From NCBI RefSeq assembly GCF_022012435.1, contig NZ_JAKLUA010000002.1:186001-250000 (forward strand): DNA of 64,000 bases, written 5' to 3'. Of this stretch, positions 55,652 through 64,000 are shown one piece after another. The translations under genes and the position numbers were made by a program. The first letter of the stretch is position 1. Every line of letters begins with the position of its first letter. The notes under the pieces were generated by a model. That model did no database searches and was not told where the DNA came from. It saw only the letters and a program-made list of their open reading frames with translations. The stretch is from Bradyrhizobium zhengyangense (GTDB lineage: Bacteria > Pseudomonadota > Alphaproteobacteria > Rhizobiales > Xanthobacteraceae).

Positions 55652-57141
55652 CCGGACGCGCGCTGAAGCTCGGGAGAACTGCTGGTCTCGAACTTGTCCT
55701 GCGCCGCCGATGTCGCTGCGCTCGTCCGCGTCAAGGGGACTTCGAGACGGCACATCAGGCCCTCTGAACGCCAATCGAATTGAGCCTGTCCGCCAAGCTG
55801 GGATTCGACGCTGGCGAGCAGGCTTCTTGTCCCGAAGCCGCGCGATTTCGGTGTCCTGACCGCCGGCCCGCCGGTCTCGTCCCACGTCAAGGTGAGGAGA
55901 TCGTTCTCGGCCTGCCAGCCGATCGCGAGCCGTCCCGACCGCGTCGAAAGCGCTCCATACTTGGCCGAATTGGTGAAGAGCTCGTGCAGAGCCAGGGCAA
56001 GCGTCTGCGCCGTGGCCGGCAGCAATTGCACTTCGGGACCCGCAAGCTTGATCTGTCCGCCGAGCGAGTAGGGCGCCAGTTCTTCCTCGATAAGCTTGGA
56101 GAGCTCGGCGCCCTGCCAGCTCGACAATGAGAGGATGGTGTGCACGCGCGCGAGCGCGTTGATGCGCCCCTCGACGGCATTGACGTAGGCCTTGACCTCG
56201 TCGGCGCGGGTGAGGCGCACGATCGATTGCGCCAGCGCCAGCGCGTTCTTGGCGCGATGATCCACCTCGCGCGCCAGGAGGTTCTGCCGTTCCTCGGCGC
56301 GTTTGCGTTCGGTGATATCGACGGTGACGCCGCTCACCCGCACCACGCGACCATTCTCGTCCACCGTTGCCGCAGCCGTGCCGACGCACCAGCGCACTTC
56401 GCCATCGGGGCGATAGATGCGAAATTCACCTTCATAGGCATGCGAGCCGGTGTTGAACGCGGCAATGGCCTTGCTGAACTGGTCGGCATCATCGGGATGC
56501 AGCAGCGCCTGGACATTCGCCGATGTGACACTGAACGTTTCTGGCGTCACGCCGAAAATGCGATACTGGCCTTCGTCCCACATCCAGTCGCCATTGACCC
56601 AATCCCAGTCCCACGAGCCCATCTTGCCCGCGGCGATCGCCATGGTGCGTCGCTCCTCGCTCTCGCGCAGCTTGGCGGTGGAATTCTCCAACTCGGCCGT
56701 GCGGGCGCGGACGCGATCCTCGAGATCCTGGTTCAGCCGCTCGAGCTCGCGCGTCTTGCGATAGAGCTCGGCAAACACCTTGACCTTGGCGCGCAGCACT
56801 TCCGGTATGACAGGTACGGGCACGTAGTCGACCGCGCCCATCTCGTAGCCGCGCAGGCGGTCGATGTCGCTGACCTGGATGGCCGAAATGAAGATCATCG
56901 CGGTCTTCTGGAAGCGCGGATGCTCGCGGATCATGGCGGCGAGCTCGAAGCCGTCGAGCTCGGGCATGCAGACGTCGACCAGAATCACCGCGATCTCGGT
57001 CTTGAGCAGCACCTCCAGCGCCTCCCGGCCGGACGAGGCGATCACGAGGTTCTCACCGAGTTCCTTCAGGATCACCTCATAGGCGAGCAGCTTGGCGGGC
57101 TGGTCGTCGACGAGGAGGATGTTGACCTTTTCGTGGTCCAT
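55648..57141 (-). CDS. REC-PAS-HWE sensor kinase
   Basis: 497 residues. Receiver domain at 1-125 with Asp56 (VILVDVCMPELDG); the conserved receiver Lys is replaced in DYVPVPVIPEV. Coiled coil 128-160, PAS 162-285, then an HWE/HisKA_2-type kinase: His295 in REVDHRAKNALALAQS, N box ALHELFTNSAKYGAL, W-x-E in LTWDETGGP and GFGTRSL. Soluble. It follows the giant hybrid kinase by 14 bp, so the two are one operon. HWE kinases often act on PhyR-type general-stress pathways. Confidence 0.93.
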   Translation of the reverse strand: MDHEKVNILLVDDQPAKLLAYEVILKELGENLVIASSGREALEVLLKTEIAVILVDVCMPELDGFELAAMIREHPRFQKTAMIFISAIQVSDIDRLRGYEMGAVDYVPVPVIPEVLRAKVKVFAELYRKTRELERLNQDLEDRVRARTAELENSTAKLRESEERRTMAIAAGKMGSWDWDWVNGDWMWDEGQYRIFGVTPETFSVTSANVQALLHPDDADQFSKAIAAFNTGSHAYEGEFRIYRPDGEVRWCVGTAAATVDENGRVVRVSGVTVDITERKRAEERQNLLAREVDHRAKNALALAQSIVRLTRADEVKAYVNAVEGRINALARVHTILSLSSWQGAELSKLIEEELAPYSLGGQIKLAGPEVQLLPATAQTLALALHELFTNSAKYGALSTRSGRLAIGWQAENDLLTLTWDETGGPAVRTPKSRGFGTRSLLASVESQLGGQAQFDWRSEGLMCRLEVPLTRTSAATSAAQDKFETSSSPELQRASG

Positions 57142-57155
57142 TCTCGGATCCAAAC

Positions 57156-60100
57156 TCAACGGTGCAGCCACATGCGGATTGCAAGCAGCAATTGATCGGT
57201 GTTGACGGGTTTTGCGAGATAATCGGAGGCTCCTGCCTCCAGGCATTTCTCGCGGTCGCCCTTCATCGCCTTCGCTGTCAGCGCGATGATCGGCAGGCGC
57301 AGGAAAGCCGGGTTCTCCCGGATCACGCCGATGGTCTGATAGCCATCCATCTGCGGCATCATGATGTCCATCAGCACGATGGCGATTTCCGGGTTGGATT
57401 CGACGAGCGTCACCGCCTCGCGGCCGGTGGTCGCCGTCAGCACCTTCATGCCGCGCCGTTCCAGCACGCTCGACAGCGCGAAGATGTTGCGGGCGTCGTC
57501 GTCGACCAGGAGCGCGGTCTTGCCGATCAGGTCCTCGTCGGAACTGTTGAGCTTCTCCAGCATGCGCTGCTTCTCGACCGGTAGCTCGGTGATCACGCGG
57601 TGCAGGAACAAAGCGGTCTCGTCGAGCAGGCGCTCGGGCGATTCGACGCCCTTGACCACGATGCTGCGCGCCATGGTGTGGAGCTCGGCATCTTCTTCCG
57701 CCGAGAGTTCGCGGCCGGTGAATACGACGACCGGAATGTTAGACAGCGTCTCGTCGCGGCGGATCTGTTCCAGAACCTCGAAGCCGCTCATGTCGGGCAG
57801 GCGTAGATCGAGCACCACGCAATCGCACGGCGCCTCGCGAAGTGTCGAGAGTGCGCCCGCGCCGGTATCGGTGGTGACGATCTCGATGTCGTCGTGGTGC
57901 AGCAGCTCGCGGATCGACAGCTGCTCGGCCTCGTTGTCCTCGACGATCAGGAGCCGTTTGCGGCGCGGCCTCGCATATTCCTTGATCTGCGTCAGCGCTG
58001 CGGCAACGCCCTCGGTCGTCGTCGGCTTGTTGACGAAGGAGAAGGCGCCGCGGGCCAGCGCATGCTGGCGGTCCTCGTCGAGCGTGATGATCTGCACCGG
58101 GATGTGGCGCGTCAGCGGATTGTGCTTGAGCTGGCTCAGCACCGTCCATCCGAGCATGTCGGGCAGGAACACGTCGAGCGAAACGGCGCGCGGTTGATAC
58201 TGTTTCGCCAGTTCAAGCGCCTCTGCGCCGCGCGCGGCGACCAGAACCTTGAAGCCCTTGTCCCGCGCGAGGTCGACCAGAATCCGCGCATAATGCGGGT
58301 CGTCCTCCACGATCAAGAGGATGCTGTCGCCGGGCTCGATATTGAGGCGGTCGTCGGGCAGCTGCTCGATGACGCGTTCGGGTGTCGCTGTCGTCGGCTG
58401 CAGTGCAGGTGTCTGATTATACTGCTGCGCCGCGGGCGCGCGCGGTGCCAGCGTCGGACCGGAATATTTCAGCGGCAGGTATAGCGTGAAGGTCGAGCCC
58501 TTGCCGGGTGCGCTGCGCAGATGGATTTCACCGCCGAGCAGGCTTGCAAGCTCGCGGCTGATCGCAAGGCCAAGACCGGTGCCGCCATATTTGCGGCTGG
58601 TGCCGGCGTCCGCCTGCTGGAACGCCTCGAAGATCAGCTTCTGCTTCTCCAGCGGGATGCCGATGCCGGTGTCGGAGACCTCGAACGCGATCACGGCCGG
58701 CGCCGAGTTCAGGACCGGGTGATCGGGGCCCCAGCCGCCGAGCGCGCCGGCGACCTTGAGCCGCACTTCGCCTTCGCCGGTGAACTTGAAGGCGTTGGAG
58801 AGCAGGTTCTTCAGCACCTGCTGCAGGCGCTTGGAGTCGGTGACGATGCTGCGGGCGAGGTTCGGATCGACGTCGATCTTGAACGACAGATTGCGGTTCT
58901 CCGCCTCGTGCCGGAACGGCCGTCCGACCGTCTCGAGCAGGTTGGCGGTGAGGATTTCCTCGGCATCGACAGTCACCGTTCCCGACTCGATCTTGGAGAG
59001 ATCGAGAATGTCGCTGATGAGATTGAGGAGGTCGGTGCCGGCGCCGTGGATGGTGCGGGCGAACTCGACCTGCTTGGCCGAGAGGTTGCCGTCCGGATTG
59101 TCGGTCAGCTGCTGTCCGAGAATCAGGATCGAGTTCAGCGGTGTGCGCAGCTCGTGGCTCATATTGGCGAGGAATTCCGACTTGTACTTCGAGGTCAGCG
59201 CGAGCTCGGTCGCCTTTTCCTCGAGCGCGCGGCGGGCCTGCTCGATCTCCTGGTTCTTGCGCTCGACCTCGACATTGCGTTCGGCGAGCTGTTGCGCCTT
59301 CTGCTCGAGCTGGTCGTTGGTCTGCTGCAATTCGCGCTGCTGGGTCTGGAGCTCGCCGGCGAGCTGCTGCGATTGCTTGAGCAGGCCTTCGGTCTGCATC
59401 GTCGCTTCGATCGAGTTGAGCACGATGCCGATGGAGTCGGTGAGCTGCTCCAGGAACGTCATCTGCGAGGTCGTGAACGAGGTGAGCGAGGCGAGCTCGA
59501 TCACCGCCTTGACCTGGCCCTCGAACAGCACCGGCAGCACCACGAGGTTCTTCGGCGCGACGCGCAGCAGCGCCGAGTTGATCGGCACCACGTCGGCGGG
59601 GATGTCGGCGACGACGCGCGGACGTCGGTCGACCGCGCACTGGCCGATCAGGCCGTCGCCGAATTGCAGCACGCGCTGATAGGGGTAGACGCCGTCGCCG
59701 GCATAGGAGGCGAGCAGCAGCAACTGCGGACTGTCTTCGTTCTCGACCTGGTAGATCACGCCGGTGTGGGCGTTCACCAGCGGTGACAGCTCGGTCAGCA
59801 GCAACCGGCCGACGGTGGCGAGATCGCGCTGGCCCTGGAGCATGTTGGTGAACTTGGCGAGGTTGGTCTTCAGCCAGTCCTGCTCGGTGTTCAGCTCCGT
59901 CGTTAGACGGAGATTCGTGATCATCGTGTTGATGTTGTCTTTGAGCTCGGCGAGCTCGCCGCGGGCATCGACCTGGATCGACGGGGTGAGGTCGCCCTTG
60001 GTCACGGCGGTCGCAACTTCCGCGATCGCGCGCACCTGTGAGGTGAGGTTGGCCGCCAGCAGGTTGACGTTGCCGGTGAGGTCCTTCCAGGTGCCGGCTG

Positions 60101-63100
60101 CGCCGGGCACGTCGGCCTGGCCGCCCAGCCGTCCTTCGACGCCGACCTCGCGCGCCACCGACGACACCTGGTCGGCGAAGGTCGCGAGCGTCTCGGTCAT
60201 GTTGTTGATGGTGTCGGCGAGCGCCGCGACTTCGCCCTTCGACTTCACGGTGAGGTTCTGCTTGAGGTCGCCGTTGGCGACCGCGGTCACCACCTTGACG
60301 ATGCCGCGGACCTGCTCGGTGAGGTTCGCCGCCATGAAGTTGACGGTGTCGGTGAGGTCCTTCCAGGTGCCGGCGACGCCAGGCACCTGAGCCTGACCGC
60401 CGAGCTCGCCTTCGGTGCCGACTTCGCGGGCGACGCGCGTGACTTCGCCGGCGAAGGCATTGAGCTGGTCCACCATGGTGTTGATGGTGTTTTTCAGCTC
60501 GAGGATTTCGCCCTTCACGTCCACGGTGATCTTGCGGGAGAGGTCGCCGCGCGCGACGGCCGTGGTGACCTCGGCGATGTTGCGGACCTGCGTGGTGAGG
60601 TTCGCAGCGAGCAGGTTGACGTTGTCGGTGAGGTCCTTCCAGGTGCCGCCGACGCCGGGCACGACCGCCTGACCGCCGAGCCGGCCTTCGGTGCCGACCT
60701 CGCGCGCCACGCGCGTCACTTCGGCGGCGAAGGAGCGGAGCTGCTCCACCATGGTGTTGAGGGTGTCCTTCAGCAGCAGGATCTCGCCGCGGACGTCCAC
60801 CGTGATCTTCTTCGACAAATCGCCGCCGGCGATCGCGGTCGCGACCTCGGCGATGTTGCGGACCTGCGCCGTCAGGTTCGAGGCCATGAAGTTGACGTTA
60901 TCGGTCAGGTCCTTCCAGGTGCCGGCGACCCCTGGCACTTCGGCCTGGCCGCCCAGCTTGCCTTCGGTGCCGACCTCGCGCGCCACGCGCGTCACTTCGC
61001 CGGCGAAACCGTTGAGCTGGTCGACCATGGTGTTGATGGTGTTTTTCAGCTCGAGGATTTCGCCCTTCACGTCCACGGTGATCTTGCGGGAGAGGTCGCC
61101 GCGCGCCACGGCGGTGGTGACTTCGGCGATGTTGCGGACCTGGGCGGTGAGGTTGCCCGCCATCGAGTTCACGCTGTCCGTCAGGTCCTTCCACGTGCCG
61201 GCGACGCCGGGCACGTTGGCCTGGCCGCCGAGCCGGCCTTCGGTGCCGACCTCGCGCGCCACGCGCGTCACCTCGCCCGCGAAGCGGTTGAGCTGGTCGA
61301 CCATGGTGTTGAGGGTGTCCTTCAGCTGAAGGATTTCGCCGCGCACGTCCACTGTGATCTTGCGCGAGAGGTCGCCGCCGGCGATGGCGGTCGCGACCTC
61401 GGCGATGTTGCGGACCTGGGCGGTGAGGTTGCCCGCCATCGAATTGACGTTGTCGGTGAGGTCCTTCCAGGTGCCGGCGACACCAGGCACCTGCGCCTGA
61501 CCGCCGAGCTTGCCTTCGGTGCCGACCTCGCGCGCGACGCGGGTGACTTCGCCGGCGAAAGCGTTGAGCTGGTCGACCATGGTGTTGAGCGTTTCCTTCA
61601 GCTGAAGGATTTCGCCCGACACGTTCACGGTGATCTTCTTCGACAAATCGCCCTTGGCGACGGCGGTTGCGACTTCGGCGATGTTGCGGACCTGGCCGGT
61701 CAGGTTCGAGGCCATCGAGTTGACCGAGTCAGTCAGATCCTTCCAGGTGCCGGCGACGCCGCGCACCTGGGCCTGGCCGCCGAGCTTGCCTTCGGTGCCC
61801 ACCTCGCGCGCCACGCGCGTCACTTCGCCGGCGAAGGCATTGAGCTGGTCCACCATGGTATTGATGGTGTCCTTCAGCTCCAGAATTTCGCCGCGCACGT
61901 CCACCGTGATCTTCTTGGACAGGTCGCCGCCGGCGACCGCCGTCGTCACCTCGGCGATGTTGCGGACCTGCGCCGTCAGGTTCGACGCCATCGAGTTGAC
62001 GCTTTCCGTCAGGTCCTTCCAGGTGCCGGCGACGCCGAGCACGTTGGCCTGACCGCCGAGCCGACCTTCGGTGCCGACCTCGCGGGCGACGCGCGTCACT
62101 TCGCCGGCGAAGGCGTTGAGCTGGTCGACCATGGTGTTGAGCGTTTCCTTCAGCTGAAGGATCTCGCCCGAGACGTTCACCGTGATCTTCTTCGACAGGT
62201 CGCCGCCGGCGATGGCGGTCGCGACGTCGGCGATGTTGCGGACCTGCGCGGTCAGGTTCGACGCCATGAAGTTGACGTTGTCGGTCAAGTCCTTCCAGGT
62301 GCCGGCCACACCGGGCACCTGGGCCTGGCCGCCGAGCTTGCCTTCGGTGCCGACCTCGCGCGCCACGCGCGTCACTTCCGAGGCGAAGGAGTTGAGCTGG
62401 TCCACCATGGTGTTGATGGTGTCCTTCAGCTCCAGGATCTCGCCGCGCACGTCCACGGTGATCTTGCGGGAGAGGTCGCCGCGCGCCACGGCGGTGGTCA
62501 CGTTGGCGATGTTGCGGACCTGTGCGGTGAGGTTGCCGCACATCGCGTTGACGGAGTCGGTCAGGTCCTTCCACGTGCCGGCAACGCCGGGCACGATGGC
62601 CTGGCCGCCGAGCTTGCCGTCGGTGCCGACTTCGCGCGCCACGCGCGTCACTTCCGAGGCGAAGGAGCGCAGCTGATCCACCATCGTGTTGATGGCTTCC
62701 TTGAGCTGTAGGATCTCGCCGCGCACGTCCACCGTGATCTTCTTCGACAGGTCGCCGTTGGCGACCGCGATCGTCACCTCGGCGATGTTGCGAACCTGGT
62801 TGGTCAGGTTGTTCGCCATCGAGTTGACGCTCTCGGTCAGGTCTTTCCAGACGCCGGTCACTTCAGGCACCTGGGCCTGGCCGCCGAGCTTGCCCTCGGT
62901 GCCGACCTCGCGCGCGACACGCGTCACTTCGGAGGTGAACACGCCGAGCTGCTTGATCATCGTGTTGACGATGGTCGCCGATTGCAGGAATTCGCCGCGC
63001 AGCGGGCGGCCGTCGACGTCGAGCTTGACGGTCTGAAGCAGGTCGCCCTGCGCCACGGCCGCCACGGCGCGCGTCACCTCGCGCGTCGGCCAGAGCAGAT

Positions 63101-63449
63101 CGTCGATCAGCGTGTTGACGGAGCCTTCCATGTCGGCCCAGGAGCCGGAGGCGAGGCCGAACTTGACGCGTTGACGCGTCTTGCCTTCGCGTCCCACCAC
63201 CTGGCCGACCAGCTCGAGCTGCTGGGCCATGCGCTGGTTGGCTGCGATGATTTCGTTAAACGTGTCGGCGATCTTGCCGTCGATGCCGAGATAGTCGCCG
63301 CTCATGCGAACGGAGAAATCGCCGCTGCGCATGGCTTGGAGCGCGAGCAGCAGTTCCTGCCGGGAATCCGGCTCTGAGGTGCCGTTGGGTTTGGGTTTTG
63401 GAACGCGACGACCGGACCGTGATGCAGTTCCGGGATCGAGGTCGCTCAT
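57156..63449 (-). CDS. Giant soluble hybrid histidine kinase with HAMP array
   Basis: 2097 residues, no membrane segment. Order: polar N-terminus 1-30; HAMP-like segments 31-170; eleven tandem 92-residue HAMP-type units at 171-1182; GAF at about 1205-1345; coiled coil 1350-1420; HisKA with phospho-acceptor His1432 ([10 protein letters not shown]); HATPase to about 1660 (N box [18 protein letters not shown]); three receivers with Asp1759, Asp1881 and Asp2028. No HPt domain is present. The poly-HAMP plan recalls group III fungal kinases (Nik1/Os1) that sense osmotic or fungicide stress. RBS GGGGGA before ATG 63449. Operon with the HWE kinase. Confidence 0.95.
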   Translation of the reverse strand: MSDLDPGTASRSGRRVPKPKPNGTSEPDSRQELLLALQAMRSGDFSVRMSGDYLGIDGKIADTFNEIIAANQRMAQQLELVGQVVGREGKTRQRVKFGLASGSWADMEGSVNTLIDDLLWPTREVTRAVAAVAQGDLLQTVKLDVDGRPLRGEFLQSATIVNTMIKQLGVFTSEVTRVAREVGTEGKLGGQAQVPEVTGVWKDLTESVNSMANNLTNQVRNIAEVTIAVANGDLSKKITVDVRGEILQLKEAINTMVDQLRSFASEVTRVAREVGTDGKLGGQAIVPGVAGTWKDLTDSVNAMCGNLTAQVRNIANVTTAVARGDLSRKITVDVRGEILELKDTINTMVDQLNSFASEVTRVAREVGTEGKLGGQAQVPGVAGTWKDLTDNVNFMASNLTAQVRNIADVATAIAGGDLSKKITVNVSGEILQLKETLNTMVDQLNAFAGEVTRVAREVGTEGRLGGQANVLGVAGTWKDLTESVNSMASNLTAQVRNIAEVTTAVAGGDLSKKITVDVRGEILELKDTINTMVDQLNAFAGEVTRVAREVGTEGKLGGQAQVRGVAGTWKDLTDSVNSMASNLTGQVRNIAEVATAVAKGDLSKKITVNVSGEILQLKETLNTMVDQLNAFAGEVTRVAREVGTEGKLGGQAQVPGVAGTWKDLTDNVNSMAGNLTAQVRNIAEVATAIAGGDLSRKITVDVRGEILQLKDTLNTMVDQLNRFAGEVTRVAREVGTEGRLGGQANVPGVAGTWKDLTDSVNSMAGNLTAQVRNIAEVTTAVARGDLSRKITVDVKGEILELKNTINTMVDQLNGFAGEVTRVAREVGTEGKLGGQAEVPGVAGTWKDLTDNVNFMASNLTAQVRNIAEVATAIAGGDLSKKITVDVRGEILLLKDTLNTMVEQLRSFAAEVTRVAREVGTEGRLGGQAVVPGVGGTWKDLTDNVNLLAANLTTQVRNIAEVTTAVARGDLSRKITVDVKGEILELKNTINTMVDQLNAFAGEVTRVAREVGTEGELGGQAQVPGVAGTWKDLTDTVNFMAANLTEQVRGIVKVVTAVANGDLKQNLTVKSKGEVAALADTINNMTETLATFADQVSSVAREVGVEGRLGGQADVPGAAGTWKDLTGNVNLLAANLTSQVRAIAEVATAVTKGDLTPSIQVDARGELAELKDNINTMITNLRLTTELNTEQDWLKTNLAKFTNMLQGQRDLATVGRLLLTELSPLVNAHTGVIYQVENEDSPQLLLLASYAGDGVYPYQRVLQFGDGLIGQCAVDRRPRVVADIPADVVPINSALLRVAPKNLVVLPVLFEGQVKAVIELASLTSFTTSQMTFLEQLTDSIGIVLNSIEATMQTEGLLKQSQQLAGELQTQQRELQQTNDQLEQKAQQLAERNVEVERKNQEIEQARRALEEKATELALTSKYKSEFLANMSHELRTPLNSILILGQQLTDNPDGNLSAKQVEFARTIHGAGTDLLNLISDILDLSKIESGTVTVDAEEILTANLLETVGRPFRHEAENRNLSFKIDVDPNLARSIVTDSKRLQQVLKNLLSNAFKFTGEGEVRLKVAGALGGWGPDHPVLNSAPAVIAFEVSDTGIGIPLEKQKLIFEAFQQADAGTSRKYGGTGLGLAISRELASLLGGEIHLRSAPGKGSTFTLYLPLKYSGPTLAPRAPAAQQYNQTPALQPTTATPERVIEQLPDDRLNIEPGDSILLIVEDDPHYARILVDLARDKGFKVLVAARGAEALELAKQYQPRAVSLDVFLPDMLGWTVLSQLKHNPLTRHIPVQIITLDEDRQHALARGAFSFVNKPTTTEGVAAALTQIKEYARPRRKRLLIVEDNEAEQLSIRELLHHDDIEIVTTDTGAGALSTLREAPCDCVVLDLRLPDMSGFEVLEQIRRDETLSNIPVVVFTGRELSAEEDAELHTMARSIVVKGVESPERLLDETALFLHRVITELPVEKQRMLEKLNSSDEDLIGKTALLVDDDARNIFALSSVLERRGMKVLTATTGREAVTLVESNPEIAIVLMDIMMPQMDGYQTIGVIRENPAFLRLPIIALTAKAMKGDREKCLEAGASDYLAKPVNTDQLLLAIRMWLHR
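59904..62939. repeat. Eleven tandem 276-bp coding repeats (HAMP array)
   Basis: Each unit encodes 92 residues beginning F-(A/T)-x-(E/Q)-V-T-R-V-A-R-E-V-G and ending with NTMVDQL. Units 1 to 10 are highly similar; the tenth and eleventh (carboxy-proximal) drift (e.g. [25 protein letters not shown]). DNA identity between neighbours is visibly high, so recombination can change copy number in frame. Confidence 0.95.
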
Positions 63450-63588
63450 ACTGATTCCCCCGCAAGCGTCGGCCGAATCCTATGGCGTGACGCGCCTGAT
63501 CAAACTAGAGCGTCAGCCAAATTCGAAATCAAGCGCCAAGGTTGCGACGCTGGGAATTGGAACCTGCCGTGCTCAGCCCGGTCAAACT

Positions 63589-63613
63589 AACCGGGAAGGT
63601 TATCGAGAGTTCC
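63589..63613 (-). promoter_or_regulatory. EcfG-like promoter candidate upstream of the giant kinase
   Basis: GGAAC-N16-GGTT on the minus strand, 140 bp upstream of the giant kinase ATG. The 63450-63743 gap has no gene. The -10 differs by one base from consensus; a longer leader would result. Confidence 0.4.
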
Positions 63614-63743
63614 ATCAGATTACCTAAAATTTCTCAGCCCTTAGGGTGGGGCTCGCGCTGTTCCAATTTCGAAACTCCCGCCATCCACTAGGAACGCCGG
63701 GAGAGGTCCTGAGGTTAGCCCTGCAAACACAGGGAGAGCGCAT

Positions 63744-64000
63744 ATGAAAGCTGGATTGGGCGTCCTCATCGCCGCGTTATTCGCAACGGGATCTGCGCTG
63801 GCGCAGGCCGGCGCACCCAGCGGGCGCGGCGCCGCGACCGGAGATCCGGCTGCCAGCTCCGCCACGCCGCATGCGGGTTCGCAGACCACTGGGGCCGCCA
63901 CCAAGTCGAACCCCAGTGGCAGCGGCACCTCGTCCTCGGGCGGCAAGGACGCCAATGGCGATGCTGGCCGGGACAACATGCCGGGCAGCAATCGCACGGT
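63744..64000 (+). CDS. Hypothetical exported protein, C-terminus beyond the window
   Basis: At least 85 residues. Signal peptide MKAGLGVLIAALFATGSALAQ (cleavage near 20), then a Gly/Ser/Ala/Thr-rich low-complexity region (AGAPSGRGAATGDPAASSATPHAGSQTTGAATKSNPSGSGTSSSGGKDANGDAGRDNMPGSNRT). AGGGAGAG precedes the ATG. The frame is open at the window end. Resembles the exported protein at 54680 in composition. Confidence 0.6.
   Translation, partial: MKAGLGVLIAALFATGSALAQAGAPSGRGAATGDPAASSATPHAGSQTTGAATKSNPSGSGTSSSGGKDANGDAGRDNMPGSNRT

Noticed and set aside
60415..62676. Several Ser/Arg-rich plus-strand frames within the HAMP array
   Set aside because: They recur once per 276-bp unit, the result of the repeated coding DNA on the other strand.

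Overview
The window is high-GC, gene-dense chromosomal DNA from an alphaproteobacterium of the Bradyrhizobium / Nitrobacteraceae type. This is inferred from the form IC RuBisCO cbb cluster with a divergent cbbR, alphaproteobacterial families (NadQ-like Nudix regulator, HWE kinase, DUF6894, TIGR02301, DUF4142), a FixK/FNR-type box, GGAAC...GTT promoters of the EcfG general-stress type, and short palindromic intergenic repeats of the kind common in that genus. No phage, insertion sequence, CRISPR array or integration site was seen. One tRNA (Pro, CGG) is present.

Layout. 1-2.3 kb: nadB (cut by the window edge) and nadA, with two TATACTC-N5-GAGTATA operators upstream of nadA. 2.5-5.9 kb: an MFS transporter, an AcuI-type reductase and two small hypothetical genes. 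6.1-10.2 kb: two tandem chemoreceptors sharing a nearly identical signalling half. 10.2-16.7 kb (minus): a DUF2339 membrane protein, a NadQ-like regulator (probable reader of the nadA operators), a tyrosine phosphatase, then ygfZ-tag-HD hydrolase joined by ATGA overlaps. 16.8-20.9 kb: a dihydroorotase-like amidohydrolase, a sulfurtransferase, then an ECF sigma factor and a DUF4142-cupredoxin pair that share one promoter motif. 20.9-30.6 kb: housekeeping and metabolic genes (Nudix, SRAP/YedK, tautomerase/TetR pair with three operators, CoA transferase plus GrdB-like protein, Nudix-GNAT-FAD oxidase-Sua5 operon). 30.6-36.6 kb: tRNA-Pro, small envelope proteins, N-carbamoyl-D-amino-acid hydrolase, a TetR/MFS pair and small hypothetical genes.

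36.6-46.4 kb is the Calvin-Benson-Bassham cluster: cbbR divergent from cbbF-P-T-A-L-S-X-E, with two hairpins between cbbS and cbbX that could lower expression of the last two genes. 46.6-49.6 kb pairs a FIST-domain protein with a GGDEF-EAL protein. 50-52.6 kb holds a universal stress protein with a FixK/FNR box and a Deg-type protease. 52.8-55.7 kb is a run of very small genes, several preceded by EcfG-like promoters. 55.6-63.4 kb is a two-gene signalling operon: a 2097-residue soluble hybrid kinase carrying 11 tandem 92-residue HAMP-type units, and a REC-PAS-HWE kinase.

The main regulatory themes are NAD repression (NadQ), an ECF sigma mini-regulon, two local TetR circuits, CbbR control of CO2 fixation, and a stress/low-oxygen sector at the right end. 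Functions are assigned by recognising family motifs by eye; no database search was run.
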